This document shows positions 1 to 9,363 of a DNA stretch of 64,000 nt, piece after piece. Position 1 is the first letter of the stretch, and every line of letters starts with the position of its first letter. Origin of the DNA: Phycisphaeraceae bacterium (GTDB lineage Bacteria; Planctomycetota; Phycisphaerae; Phycisphaerales; Phycisphaeraceae); the NCBI GenBank assembly GCA_029260615.1, contig JAJDCX010000035.1:1-64000 (forward strand). The letters run 5' to 3'. The notes beneath the pieces are model-generated. The model ran no database searches and was not told where the DNA came from. It was given only the letters and a program-made list of their open reading frames with translations. The position numbers and the translations under genes were made by a program.

Positions 1-2
1 TA

Positions 3-659
3 ATGCAGACCCCACTTAGGATTCTCAAAGAGCAGATGTGCGAGGTCGGGCGACGGATCTGGCAGCGCGGTTTCTGTGCGGGTAACGAGGGGAACCACTC
101 GGTGCGGCTGGGGCCGGATCGGTTTATTTGCACGCCCAGCGGGATCAGCAAGGGGTTTCTTGAGTCGGACGACCTGGTGGTGGTCGATGGGCATGGCGAG
201 GGGGTGTTTTTTAGTTCCAGGGGGCGTAAGCCGACCAGTGAGATCAAGGTCCACCTGGCGATCTATGAGGCACGCCCGGATGTCCAGGCGGTGATCCACA
301 GCCACCCGCCGCACGCCACGGCGTTTGCGATTTGTGACGGGCCGTTACCGATGGGGATTCATCCTGAGGCCGAGCTGTTCCTGGGTGACGTCCCGACGTC
401 GCCTTACGCCACGCCCTCGACCCAGGCCGCCGCCGATGCTGTGGCCTCGGTGATCGGGCCCAAGACCAACAGCGTTTTGATGGCAAATCACGGCTCGGTG
501 AGCTTTAGTGACACCCTGATGGATGCTTACTACAAGCTGGAAATCCTCGATGCCTACTGCCGTTTGCTGGTGTTGGGGCGGCAGGCCGGGGCGATCAAGC
601 CGCTGGATGAGCAGCAGATCGCGGAGTTGCATGCGCTTCGGCAAAAGTTTGCCCGGTAG
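3..659 (+). CDS. class II aldolase/adducin family protein
   Basis: ORF 218 aa; 'GNEGNHSVRLGPDRFICTPSGISKG', 'HSHPPHATAFA' and 'ANHGSVSFSDTLMDAYYKLE' match fuculose-phosphate aldolase-type zinc sites. Confidence 0.88.
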   Translation: MQTPLRILKEQMCEVGRRIWQRGFCAGNEGNHSVRLGPDRFICTPSGISKGFLESDDLVVVDGHGEGVFFSSRGRKPTSEIKVHLAIYEARPDVQAVIHSHPPHATAFAICDGPLPMGIHPEAELFLGDVPTSPYATPSTQAAADAVASVIGPKTNSVLMANHGSVSFSDTLMDAYYKLEILDAYCRLLVLGRQAGAIKPLDEQQIAELHALRQKFAR

Positions 660-807
660 TGCCCTTGGATGGAGGCCGGGGCGGGTGATTCAGGGCCTCG
701 GGTATTGATGTGTCTCTTGTTTTAAGCCTCTGGCATTGCCGGGCCGGTGAGAATGGGGTACAAACCGGGTTGGGATGGAACCACCTACCGAAATCAGGGA
801 AAAGACC

Positions 808-1164
808 ATGAACAAGCCGCTGACTGCCGTACTGATCGTGAGCATGGGGATGGCCGTGGGTTGCCAGAGAAAAGCCAAGCCCGAGTTGGCGGCGGTGCCC
901 CCACCGGTTGAGCCCGTCCAGGTACAGGATTACGCGCCGCAGCCCGTGCAGTTTGAGCCGGTCATGCAGGCACCCCAGCCGGTAGTCTCGCCGGTTGCGG
1001 CACCTGTAGCCCAGGGTAGCTACACGATCCAGAAGAACGACACGCTTTGGAAGATCGCCGAGCGGCACTACGGCAACGGCCAACGCTGGACCGACATCGC
1101 CGCTGCCAACCCCGGCACCAACCCTAAGAAGCTTGCCGTGGGCCAGACCATCGTCCTGCCCTGA
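808..1164 (+). CDS. LysM-domain lipoprotein
   Basis: ORF 775..1164; internal start MNKPLTAVLIVSMGMAVGC gives a lipobox; C-terminal 'YTIQKNDTLWKIAERHYGNGQRWTDIAAANPG' is a LysM motif. Confidence 0.8.
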   Translation: MNKPLTAVLIVSMGMAVGCQRKAKPELAAVPPPVEPVQVQDYAPQPVQFEPVMQAPQPVVSPVAAPVAQGSYTIQKNDTLWKIAERHYGNGQRWTDIAAANPGTNPKKLAVGQTIVLP

Positions 1165-1262
1165 CGGACTCAATAGTACCCCTCGCATCACCACACCGCG
1201 TTTACGTTACGGCTGGGTTCGTCTAGCGGCTGTCCTCTATCGTATGCGCAGCCCGATTGACC

Positions 1263-1886
1263 TCACCACATCGCCCCCGACTCGAGCGCCTCATGCAAAC
1301 GCCCGAGGTAGGCTGCGTTCGGTATCTCTGTTACACCGAACTGTTCGAGGTGCGGATTCACGAACTGCACATCCAATAGCCCAAACCCTTTTGCTCTTAG
1401 GTGTTCGACCAATGCGACCAGACACACCTTGGACGCATCCGTCGCGCGGTGGAACATCGACTCGCCAAAAAACGCGCCGCCCAGTGACACCCCGTACAGC
1501 CCGCCGACCAAGTCGTCCCCGTCCCAGGCTTCCACGCTGTGGGCCAAGCCTGCGTGATGCAGTTCGTTATAGACCTCAACAATCTGTGGGTTGATCCATG
1601 TATCGGGATCAGCCGGCCGGGGTTGTGCGCAGGCCTGGATCACCTCTTGGAACGCACGGTCCATCGTTACCCGGTAACACCCGCTGCGCACCCGTTTGCC
1701 CAGTGACCTCGGCACGTTGAAGCCGTCTTCTTCCAGGGGTATCACCGCCCGGGGGTCCGGGCTGTACCATCGGATCGACCCGTCGCGCCCGTCGGCCATC
1801 GGGAACGCCCCCGCACAATAAGCCCGCACCACCATCTCCGGCGTCAATTCACCGTCTGGGGGATTAGATGTGTCTGGTTCTGTCAT
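1263..1886 (-). CDS. aat: leucyl/phenylalanyl-tRNA--protein transferase
   Basis: 'YCAGAFPMAD..GSIRWYSPDPRAVIPL', 'TWINPQIVEVYNELHHAGLAHSVEAWDGDDLVGGLYGVSLGGAFFGESMFHR', 'DVQFVNPHLEQFG' are family signatures. Confidence 0.95.
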   Translation of the reverse strand: MTEPDTSNPPDGELTPEMVVRAYCAGAFPMADGRDGSIRWYSPDPRAVIPLEEDGFNVPRSLGKRVRSGCYRVTMDRAFQEVIQACAQPRPADPDTWINPQIVEVYNELHHAGLAHSVEAWDGDDLVGGLYGVSLGGAFFGESMFHRATDASKVCLVALVEHLRAKGFGLLDVQFVNPHLEQFGVTEIPNAAYLGRLHEALESGAMW

Positions 1887-2042
1887 ACCTAAACTGTAGC
1901 AGCGTTTGTTCTAGCTCATTTCTCCAAGGGATCGTGTACATCAAACTAACCCGCCCCGACAGAAGCATCAGATGTAATCGCTGGCCGCCAATCCCACTGG
2001 TGGATAGCATGGAATGAACCTATCCATCCCCCGGAGGACGAG

Positions 2043-3020
2043 ATGCGATTCCCCCAGATAGTGACCGCTGCGACAGTTCTAACATTCATGTCTCTCGTAT
2101 CGTGTGATCGCCAGCCGAAATCACCTGAAGGGCAGTTCAACCTGGGCCTAAAGTACGACAACGGCGATGGCATACCCGAGGACGACGCAGAAGCCATAAA
2201 GTGGTATCGCAAGGCTGCAGACCAGAATTTCGCGAACGCGCAGTACAACCTGGGCGGGATGTACAGTAACGGCAGCGGTGTACCCGAGGATGACGCTGAG
2301 GCGGTGAAATGGTACTACAAAGCCGCAATACAAGGGCACGGGAAGGCACAGAACAACCTGGGTGTAATGTACGACATCGGCGAGGGTGTCCTGGAGGACG
2401 ATACCGAGGCGTTGAGGTGGTATCTCAAGGCCGCGGACCGAGGGTTCGCGAGGGCGCAATACGGCGTGGGCAGGTTGTACGACATCGGAGAGGGTATCTC
2501 CGAGGATGATGTTGAAGCGATGAAGTGGTATCTCAAGGCTGCGGGACAGGGGCTCGCGGAGGCGCAATACGGCGTAGGCACGTTGTACGACAAAGGCGAG
2601 GGAGTACCCGAGGATGACATCGAGGCGTTGAAGTGGTATCTCAAGGCCGCGGACCAAGGGTTCGCTATGGCGCAATACGGCGTGGGCAGGTTGTACGACA
2701 TCGGCGAGGGTATCTCCGAGGATGATGTCGAAGCGGTGAAGTGGTATAGCAAGGCTGCTGAACAGGGGGATGCCGTTGCGCAGTTCTACTTAGGGCTGAT
2801 GCATGAATATGGTGAAGGCGTGCCAAAAGATGTTGTTAAAGCCTATGCTTGGTTCAATATTGCTTGGGCAGGTGGGGATGAGCGAGCCCCGCTATCTGTT
2901 GCAACCCTTCAAGGCAGCATGACCCCCGAGCAGATCGCTGAGGCTCAAGAGCTGTCTCAAGAGATTTCGGAACGCATCGAGGCGAAAAATCGGAACGCTG
3001 AGAACGCCGCCAGCAACTAA
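2043..3020 (+). CDS. Sel1-like repeat (SLR/TPR) protein
   Basis: Tandem 36-aa repeats 'A..YGVGRLYDIGEGISEDDVEAMKWYLKAA' plus an N-terminal lipobox-like segment. Confidence 0.9.
   Translation: MRFPQIVTAATVLTFMSLVSCDRQPKSPEGQFNLGLKYDNGDGIPEDDAEAIKWYRKAADQNFANAQYNLGGMYSNGSGVPEDDAEAVKWYYKAAIQGHGKAQNNLGVMYDIGEGVLEDDTEALRWYLKAADRGFARAQYGVGRLYDIGEGISEDDVEAMKWYLKAAGQGLAEAQYGVGTLYDKGEGVPEDDIEALKWYLKAADQGFAMAQYGVGRLYDIGEGISEDDVEAVKWYSKAAEQGDAVAQFYLGLMHEYGEGVPKDVVKAYAWFNIAWAGGDERAPLSVATLQGSMTPEQIAEAQELSQEISERIEAKNRNAENAASN
2140..2775 (+). repeat. in-frame ~108-bp tandem repeats encoding Sel1 units
   Basis: Near-identical copies of '..gcgcaatacggcgtgggcaggttgtacgacatcggcgagggtatctccgaggatgatgt..'. Confidence 0.85.
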
Positions 3021-4267
3021 CGCGCTACGACCGCATCGTAGATCAGCGGTTTTAGCTCGCCCATCGTCTCAAGGGTAAACGGCCTTCGCTGCTCGAGCGT
3101 GATGACGATCAAATCATCTGCTGGGCTGACCCAGTAGTGGGTAGACGCGGCACCGGACCAGCCATACTCACCCACCGGGCGGTGCCGGTCGTCTGGGTCG
3201 TGGGCCACGCGGACCGAAAAGCCGTAGCCGAAACCGACACCGGGATGCGGGTTACCGAAGCCGATCGGGAAAGCTGTAGGTGGGAGCTGGTCGGTCGTCA
3301 TCAGGGTGACAGTCTCGGGCTTAAGGACACGGTGCCCGAACAGTTCACCGTCGTTACTGATCATCACAAGGAAATGCAGGTAATCCCGCGCGGTACAGAC
3401 CAGCCCCCCACCGCCGGAGAACATCGTGGTCGGTTTGTCGAACAGGTTGCCCCCTGTGCTGCCGTTCTGGCGGGTCAGCCCCTCGTCTTCGGTGTAGTAG
3501 AGCGCGGCGAAGCGATCGTGCTTTTCGGCCGGGCAGTAGAAGCCGGTGTCCTTCATATCCAGCGGGTCAAAGATTCTCTTCTTGAGAAAGACATCCAGCG
3601 GTTGCCCGGACGCGCGTTCGATGACAAGACCGAGCACATCGATCGAAACGGAGTAGAACCACTGGTCGCCGGGCTGGCTTCTCAACGGGACTTGTGCGAG
3701 CCGTTGGGCCATACCATCGAGATTTTCGGCCTCGAGCGGTAGGTGCTTATTGAATATCTGATCCACCGCGTCGTCGCCCATGCCGTAAGAGAAACCGGCC
3801 GTGTGAAGCATCAGGTCAGCGATGGTGATGGGGCGTGCTAGGGGCACACGTTCCTCGCCCACTTGGACGTGTAGGGCTTCCAACTCGGGCACGTACTTGG
3901 TGAGTGGGTCGTCGAGGCTGAGCGTGCCTTCATCGACAAGTGTAAGCGCTGCGGCGGTGACGATGGCCTTACTCATGGAGTAGATGCGGAAAACGGTGTC
4001 GGTCTGCATCGGTGCGGCGGGCACGGTATCACGTTGACCGTAGGCGTTAAGCATGCAGACCTTGCCATGCTTGACGACCGCCACAACCCCACCGACGATC
4101 TTCTTGTCGGCGACAAGTTGCTCCATCGCCGCATCGGCGGCTGCGAGCTTGCTGCCCGACAGACCCACTTCGGACGGGGTTGCAGATGGCAGCTCGGCTG
4201 CCTGGACGGGGTACGCGGCACAGATCCAAAGTAGCAACAGGAACACGGCAAGTCGCTGGTTGGTCAT
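3017..4267 (-). CDS. serine hydrolase, beta-lactamase/EstB (class C) family, secreted
   Basis: Signal peptide; 'FRIYSMSKAIVTAAAL' (SxxK) and 'YSVSIDVLGLVIE' (YxN-like) motifs. Confidence 0.88.
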   Translation of the reverse strand: MTNQRLAVFLLLLWICAAYPVQAAELPSATPSEVGLSGSKLAAADAAMEQLVADKKIVGGVVAVVKHGKVCMLNAYGQRDTVPAAPMQTDTVFRIYSMSKAIVTAAALTLVDEGTLSLDDPLTKYVPELEALHVQVGEERVPLARPITIADLMLHTAGFSYGMGDDAVDQIFNKHLPLEAENLDGMAQRLAQVPLRSQPGDQWFYSVSIDVLGLVIERASGQPLDVFLKKRIFDPLDMKDTGFYCPAEKHDRFAALYYTEDEGLTRQNGSTGGNLFDKPTTMFSGGGGLVCTARDYLHFLVMISNDGELFGHRVLKPETVTLMTTDQLPPTAFPIGFGNPHPGVGFGYGFSVRVAHDPDDRHRPVGEYGWSGAASTHYWVSPADDLIVITLEQRRPFTLETMGELKPLIYDAVVAR

Positions 4268-4374
4268 AAGTGTTCACTCAAGGGGTGGATAAAGTGGAGG
4301 CCATGGTAGCCGACATTTGCCCGGCGGGATATGGTCGCACAGAAAGCCTAGCCGGATCGGGTATGCTGATTGTG

Positions 4375-4587
4375 ATGAAGAATCTGGATGACCTCTGGCA
4401 GGAGGTGATCGCGAACGCCACCGCCGACACAAGATCGATCCACGGCACCGATCACTGAGCCCGGGTGGAGCGTAACGGGGTCTACCTTGCCAAAGAAACC
4501 GGGGCCGACGAACTGGTGTGCGTCTCTTCGCCGCCCTCCACGACTGCCAGCGGCTGAACGACGGGGCCGACCCCGCCCACGGCGAAC
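4375..4587 (+). pseudogene. degraded HD-domain phosphohydrolase
   Basis: MKNLDDLWQEVIANATADTRSIHGTDH* then ARVERNGVYLAKETGADELV, frameshift, RLFAALHDCQRLNDGADPAHGE; one in-frame TGA plus a frame change. Confidence 0.72.
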
Positions 4588-4792
4588 CTCCGCAAATATC
4601 ACCTGAATCCGGGAGACATGAAACTGGAGGTCACGGAAAGCACGATCTCTGATGACCGCAGTGATGTTGTCTCGATACTTCGCGATCCCGCCCCATGTGG
4701 TTCAATAGCGCTGCGATCCCATGCACCTGATCTGCTTTGACTGGTCTTGGGCAAGGTTCAAGTTGTACTGGAAGTGGTGCTACGAGTGCTGG

Positions 4793-6196
4793 CTAGTCCC
4801 AGGACTGCTCATCGTCTTCCGCTCCACTATTGCCGAAGTACCCACGCCATGCGATGTCCAACAACTCGTCGTCTATGCGCAACGGGTGCCCTCGGTACCT
4901 GCAGATGTCGCGTACCCGTTCGATCAAGTCACGGGGCACGCAGCCTCGCATGGGTCTATGTTCCTTGTTGTGGCGACGAATCAAGCCCTTGAGGAGATCG
5001 TCGTCAAGCATGAGGTTGTACTTGCCTGCGTATTGCTTGAATATCCTGGCGTAGTCGGGTCCGGTGGGGTTGCCCAGGTATAGCCTGTAACCGATCCGCC
5101 GGAGGATGGCGGGCTCCATGACCGACTCGGGGTCCAGGTTGGTCGAGACCACGAGCATCTGGCGGAACGGGACGAATAGTTTCTGGCCTGTCTTGAGGGT
5201 AAGGAAGTCAATCCCATGCTCAAGCGGGAAGACCCAGCGGTTTAGTAGCTGGAAAGGATTCATCCTTTGGTAGCCGAAGTCGTCGAGCATGAAGATGCCG
5301 CCATTGGCTTTGAGGTGCAGTGGCGACTCGTAGTAAGCGAGCGCCTGGGAATAGGCCAGGTCCAGATCGTCAAGCTGCAGCTCACCCGCAGCGATGACAA
5401 AAGGCCTCTTGATACGGACCCATCGCCTATCGACGCTCGCCTCCTCCTCACGGCTAAGGTCTAACGGTGCCTCCTCGTGGACCTGTGGGTCGAAGACACG
5501 GATCACGCTATCACCCACAGAGATGCAGTGTGGGATCCAGAGTTCACCCTTGAGGCACTTATTCAGGAGGTATCCTACGCTGGTCTTGCCATTGCCCGGC
5601 GGTCCGTAGAGGAACAGACTCCGCTGGGATAAGGCCGCGAGCCCGGCGATCTCAACCGCCTCATCAGTCAGGACCAATGACCGCCTGATCCCTGCGATGT
5701 CGATGGGTGAGACATCGGGAAGGTGATCGCACTGCCATTCGGTCATGGAGTTGTAGGTATCGGCCGCGACTGGGGCGGGCCCGACGTAGCCGCATATTTT
5801 TAGCAGTTGAAGCGCGCGCTGTCTGCCCTTGTCACTTATCGCCCATCGGTAAGAAAGCGGGCCGTCCTGCCCAATCACTTCGACCAGACGGTCGGCCATC
5901 AGTTGATCCAACAACTCGGACGTCAATACGCGCGGCAGGCGTACCTGGTCCGCGACCCAGTCGGTGGTGAAATAAGGCACCACGTGAACGGACTTGAGCA
6001 CGAGCCCGGCCAGCAGCTCCTTGGGGATGGCCAAGGCGTCCAGATCGCCAGCCGCACCGGGGGCCATCGCACCGCCGACTTCAATCAGCCTGGGCCTGGG
6101 GGCTTCTACTCGTGTCTGGATGGGTGCGTCAAGAAAGATGGCGTTCTCCCTCTGTACCTGGGGCGTGGCGGTATAGCGTTGGAACTCGCGTCTCAT
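4793..6196 (-). CDS. AAA family ATPase associated with the Tad locus
   Basis: Walker A 'LYGPPGNGKTSV', Walker B-like 'GGIFMLDDFGYQ'; 4-nt start/stop overlap with the upstream TPR gene. Confidence 0.75.
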   Translation of the reverse strand: MRREFQRYTATPQVQRENAIFLDAPIQTRVEAPRPRLIEVGGAMAPGAAGDLDALAIPKELLAGLVLKSVHVVPYFTTDWVADQVRLPRVLTSELLDQLMADRLVEVIGQDGPLSYRWAISDKGRQRALQLLKICGYVGPAPVAADTYNSMTEWQCDHLPDVSPIDIAGIRRSLVLTDEAVEIAGLAALSQRSLFLYGPPGNGKTSVGYLLNKCLKGELWIPHCISVGDSVIRVFDPQVHEEAPLDLSREEEASVDRRWVRIKRPFVIAAGELQLDDLDLAYSQALAYYESPLHLKANGGIFMLDDFGYQRMNPFQLLNRWVFPLEHGIDFLTLKTGQKLFVPFRQMLVVSTNLDPESVMEPAILRRIGYRLYLGNPTGPDYARIFKQYAGKYNLMLDDDLLKGLIRRHNKEHRPMRGCVPRDLIERVRDICRYRGHPLRIDDELLDIAWRGYFGNSGAEDDEQSWD

Positions 6197-6855
6197 GGGT
6201 GCCTGTCGTGAGACTCATCAGCAAAGCGGAATTCGTCCGCCGCCCGAGCCCGATCGCCGTTGGCCCGGCAGATCATGCCCAGGTTGCGGTGTGCGTCCTC
6301 GTGTGGGAGGACCCCTAGTAACACCTCCAACGCCTGGTCGTACTCACCCATCAGCGCCAAGACCACGCCGCGGTTGGCGTGGTAGCGCGGAACGTGGGAC
6401 GCGGCGTGCGAGGCAGCGGTGAACTGATCCAGGGCGCCTGCATAGTCTTCGCTGACCATGAGGCAGACGCCGGAGTTATTCAGGAGTACGGGGTTCTGAG
6501 GGTCGAGTGCGAGGCCCATTGCTAGAGTAGCCATGGCGTCATTGGTCGAGTCATTGCGCATCTGCAACTCCGCCAGGTCGTTGTACGCGGGGATGAAGTT
6601 CGGATGCTCGTCGATGATCCGTGTCAGCACATACTCGGCCTGTGCCTCGCGGTGACGGACTACCAGCAACCTCGACATCGAGTAGAGGGTCTGAGCAGTC
6701 GGGACACGGTCCTTGCCAGCGGTGAATTCGTCCTGGATCGGGTTCAACTCGGGTTGCTGGGAGTAGTCTGGTAGTGATTCACAGCCCAGGGGTACGAGAC
6801 CCGTAATGGCGGTAAGAGCTAAGGCCAGGCCGATTCTTGTTCTAATGCGTTTCAT
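6193..6855 (-). CDS. TPR-repeat lipoprotein, Tad-locus associated (TadD-like)
   Basis: Likely start MKRIRTRIGLALALTAITGLVPLGC (lipobox); TPR-like repeats; located within the tad operon. Confidence 0.7.
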   Translation of the reverse strand: MKRIRTRIGLALALTAITGLVPLGCESLPDYSQQPELNPIQDEFTAGKDRVPTAQTLYSMSRLLVVRHREAQAEYVLTRIIDEHPNFIPAYNDLAELQMRNDSTNDAMATLAMGLALDPQNPVLLNNSGVCLMVSEDYAGALDQFTAASHAASHVPRYHANRGVVLALMGEYDQALEVLLGVLPHEDAHRNLGMICRANGDRARAADEFRFADESHDRHP

Positions 6856-6886
6856 AGGTTTCCTACCTTCTTGGATGTGTACATAT

Positions 6887-7384
6887 TTATCGGTTTCCGC
6901 GGAAGCTGCTGAGTCCGTCCGAATCGTCACTCATGGGTTCATCCATTTTTTCGTCCAGGATGATCAGCATGCGTTCGGAAGAAACCCCATCTCCGCCCGC
7001 CGGACCGTTATTGATTTTGACGCGATCGGTATCCACACCGTGCTCCACGAGCAGCGCGGAGACCGTCGCAAGCCGGGAGTTGTAGAGGTCAGAGGCGGTA
7101 TCCGCTCGGCGGACTTTCAGTGTGCCGGGATTATCACGGTAATGCTCTGCGAGGACCGACAGGTCACGGGCACCCAACTCATTGAGGTCCGCACCGTTTT
7201 GTACAAAGTGGTACGGGTAAAGCGTGTGTTGGGACACGATGGCGGCCTCGATCGAGTCACGCTGGTACTCATTCACACTCCAGGCGTTCATGACCTCTCG
7301 GCGTTGCTCGGGCCACTGGGGGGAATTGCATGCCCCGGCGGTCAGGGCGGCGGCGGTTGTCATCACTGCGATCAAACGTCTCAT
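6887..7384 (-). CDS. small lipoprotein, CpaD/OmpA-like pilus assembly candidate
   Basis: Lipobox 'LTAGAC'; 'DLSVLAEHYRDNPGTLKVRRADTASDLYNSRLATVSALLVEHGVDTDRVKINNG' resembles CpaD/OmpA-like organisation; in the tad operon. Confidence 0.5.
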   Translation of the reverse strand: MRRLIAVMTTAAALTAGACNSPQWPEQRREVMNAWSVNEYQRDSIEAAIVSQHTLYPYHFVQNGADLNELGARDLSVLAEHYRDNPGTLKVRRADTASDLYNSRLATVSALLVEHGVDTDRVKINNGPAGGDGVSSERMLIILDEKMDEPMSDDSDGLSSFRGNR

Positions 7385-7420
7385 ATCAAGTCTCCTTACG
7401 GCGGTCCTGCGGTGGACTAT

Positions 7421-8401
7421 TTACAGGCTCTTGAACATATCCATGATCTTGATGAACGCCCCCCCACCCATGACGATCAGGATGGCGGGGAGGATGAAGG
7501 CGATCATCGGGAACAGCATCTTGACCCCCATCTTTTCTGCCGACTCCGCGGCTCGTGTCTGTCTTAGCTCGCGCATCGAGCCGGCGAAAGTCCTAAGAGC
7601 GTCACTGACCGCGGTGCCAAATCGTTCGGACTGCACCAGGGTGCTGACCAGCGAGTTAAGATCGTCCGAACCCGTGCGGTCGGCCATGTGCCGCATGGCC
7701 TCGGCACGGCCGGCACCCAGGTGGATCTCCAGGTTCGTCAGCGCCATCTCGTCTGCCAGGATCATGCTGACTCGACGGATCTCCTCGGCGACCGCGTTCC
7801 ATGCCATGTCCAGGCCCATACCCGAACTGACGCAGATTTCAAGCATGTCTACCGCGTCGGGAAGGTGGTGGCGGATCTGTGTCGCACGCTTGCTCCGACG
7901 GATATCGATGTACAAGCTGGGGATCAGCGACATGACCCAACCGACACCGAAGATGATCGTGAGCTTAATCATCGTGGAGAAATCGGTGGGCAACACGAAT
8001 ACCCCCGCGGCAGTTAATCCAACGGTTAGAGAGATCAGGCGCACGCCCAGATACACCGACGGGGCTGAGGGTGAGAAGAACCCAGCCTGGGCCATACTCT
8101 TTTGCATCTCAGTTGTGTTGTCCTTAGAAGCGAACCTCGTCCCGATGTGCTCAAACAACTTCCACAAACCGGATGACTGCCCCTCGGACATATCCGCGCC
8201 GATGGCGAGTGTGCTGAATTCCTCCATCCGTACCCTCAACCGCTGCTGTCGTGCCGCACGCCCGATCAGTATCGCGGCACCGATAGAACCTACGGAAAGA
8301 AAGACAAGGATTGGGACGAGTATCTGATTCACCTTACGGTTCCTCCGGGGCCGAGCCCCAGTTAATAATGAAGCTTCGCCATCTGATTCATCGTCCACCA
8401 A
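7421..8401 (-). CDS. tadC: type II secretion system F family protein (TadC-like)
   Basis: T2SSF signature 'LPDAVDMLEICVSSGMGLDMAWNAVAEEI...', multiple TM segments, position next to TadB. Confidence 0.85.
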   Translation of the reverse strand: MVDDESDGEASLLTGARPRRNRKVNQILVPILVFLSVGSIGAAILIGRAARQQRLRVRMEEFSTLAIGADMSEGQSSGLWKLFEHIGTRFASKDNTTEMQKSMAQAGFFSPSAPSVYLGVRLISLTVGLTAAGVFVLPTDFSTMIKLTIIFGVGWVMSLIPSLYIDIRRSKRATQIRHHLPDAVDMLEICVSSGMGLDMAWNAVAEEIRRVSMILADEMALTNLEIHLGAGRAEAMRHMADRTGSDDLNSLVSTLVQSERFGTAVSDALRTFAGSMRELRQTRAAESAEKMGVKMLFPMIAFILPAILIVMGGGAFIKIMDMFKSL

Positions 8402-9348
8402 CCAAGAAGCATGGCGACAGCGCCAGCAATGAGCATGTAGTTGCCCAACTGCGTTTCAAACAGCGGCATCAGGTGGGCCGGGTTCAGGATGCTCAACGCA
8501 AGCAGCATCAGCAGAGGCAGGGTCAACAAAATACGCTTGCTGAACTGGGTTTGTGCCGAGATCACGCGGACGTGTTGGCTTAGTCGGATACGTTCACGGA
8601 TGACAGCAGCCAAGCGGTCCATCATGTCAGCCAGGTTCCCGCCGGTACGTATCTGGATCCCCACCGACGTTGCAAACAGTTTGAGGTCACCGCTGGTCGA
8701 TGCTTCGGCGGCAGACCGCAGCGACTCTTCCAGGCCCACGCCCAGAGACTGCTCCTGACAGAATTTAGCGAAGATTTCACTGACCGGTGGCCGCATCTCC
8801 TCGGCCACGAGTCTAAACGCGCCCGTCAACGGGTGGCCTGCCTTGAGCGACCTGGACAGCAACTGCAGTGCGTCGGCGAATTGTCGCTCGAACTCGGCCG
8901 TGTGACGGCTGATCCGGTAGCGTGTGTAGATCGAAAATAGCACCGGGACTGCCAGCACGATGCCGAGCCCCGAGAGTATGTTTCCCGTTGCCGCAGACGT
9001 TAGCGTGAACAGCAGTAGCGAGAACCCTGCCAACCCCAGGAGGATCGAGTGTATCGGTGTCGTCCAGCCAGCATCCTTTGGGATCTGCTGAAGCCGACTC
9101 CTCCACAACTGCCAAGTGGATTCGACCGGGACGATCGTTGTCACTTGCTCGCCCTCGTGCCAGAGGCGCAGCACCCGGACGTGGTCCTGGGTCGGGCTGA
9201 TCTCTCCGAGCCGACGGGCAACCGCCATCTCCTTCTCCAGCCGACGCATGGAGACAAAGAGGATGACCAGCAGCCACAGCGAGATAACCAGGCCGAACGC
9301 GGCACCCGCCAACATCATCTGTTTCGCTGTTAAGGTGGTTTCGAACAC
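8362..9348 (-). CDS. tadB: type II secretion system F family protein (TadB-like)
   Basis: 'FADALQLLSRSLKAGHPLTGAFRLVAEEM..PVSEIFAKFCQEQSLGVGLEESL' TadB signature; operon position. Confidence 0.87.
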   Translation of the reverse strand: MFETTLTAKQMMLAGAAFGLVISLWLLVILFVSMRRLEKEMAVARRLGEISPTQDHVRVLRLWHEGEQVTTIVPVESTWQLWRSRLQQIPKDAGWTTPIHSILLGLAGFSLLLFTLTSAATGNILSGLGIVLAVPVLFSIYTRYRISRHTAEFERQFADALQLLSRSLKAGHPLTGAFRLVAEEMRPPVSEIFAKFCQEQSLGVGLEESLRSAAEASTSGDLKLFATSVGIQIRTGGNLADMMDRLAAVIRERIRLSQHVRVISAQTQFSKRILLTLPLLMLLALSILNPAHLMPLFETQLGNYMLIAGAVAMLLGWWTMNQMAKLHY

Positions 9349-9363
9349 GGGTAAGGCCTCTCT

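Noticed and set aside
2148-2675. Minus-strand ORFs over the Sel1 gene
   Set aside because: Mirror of the repeat-coding strand; the plus-strand Sel1 motif is unambiguous
6806-7567. 253-aa plus-strand ORF
   Set aside because: Antisense to TPR/CpaD-like genes; no recognisable motifs
7224-8327. 367-aa plus-strand ORF
   Set aside because: Fully antisense to the well-supported TadC gene; composition is typical of GC-rich shadow ORFs with no domain signature
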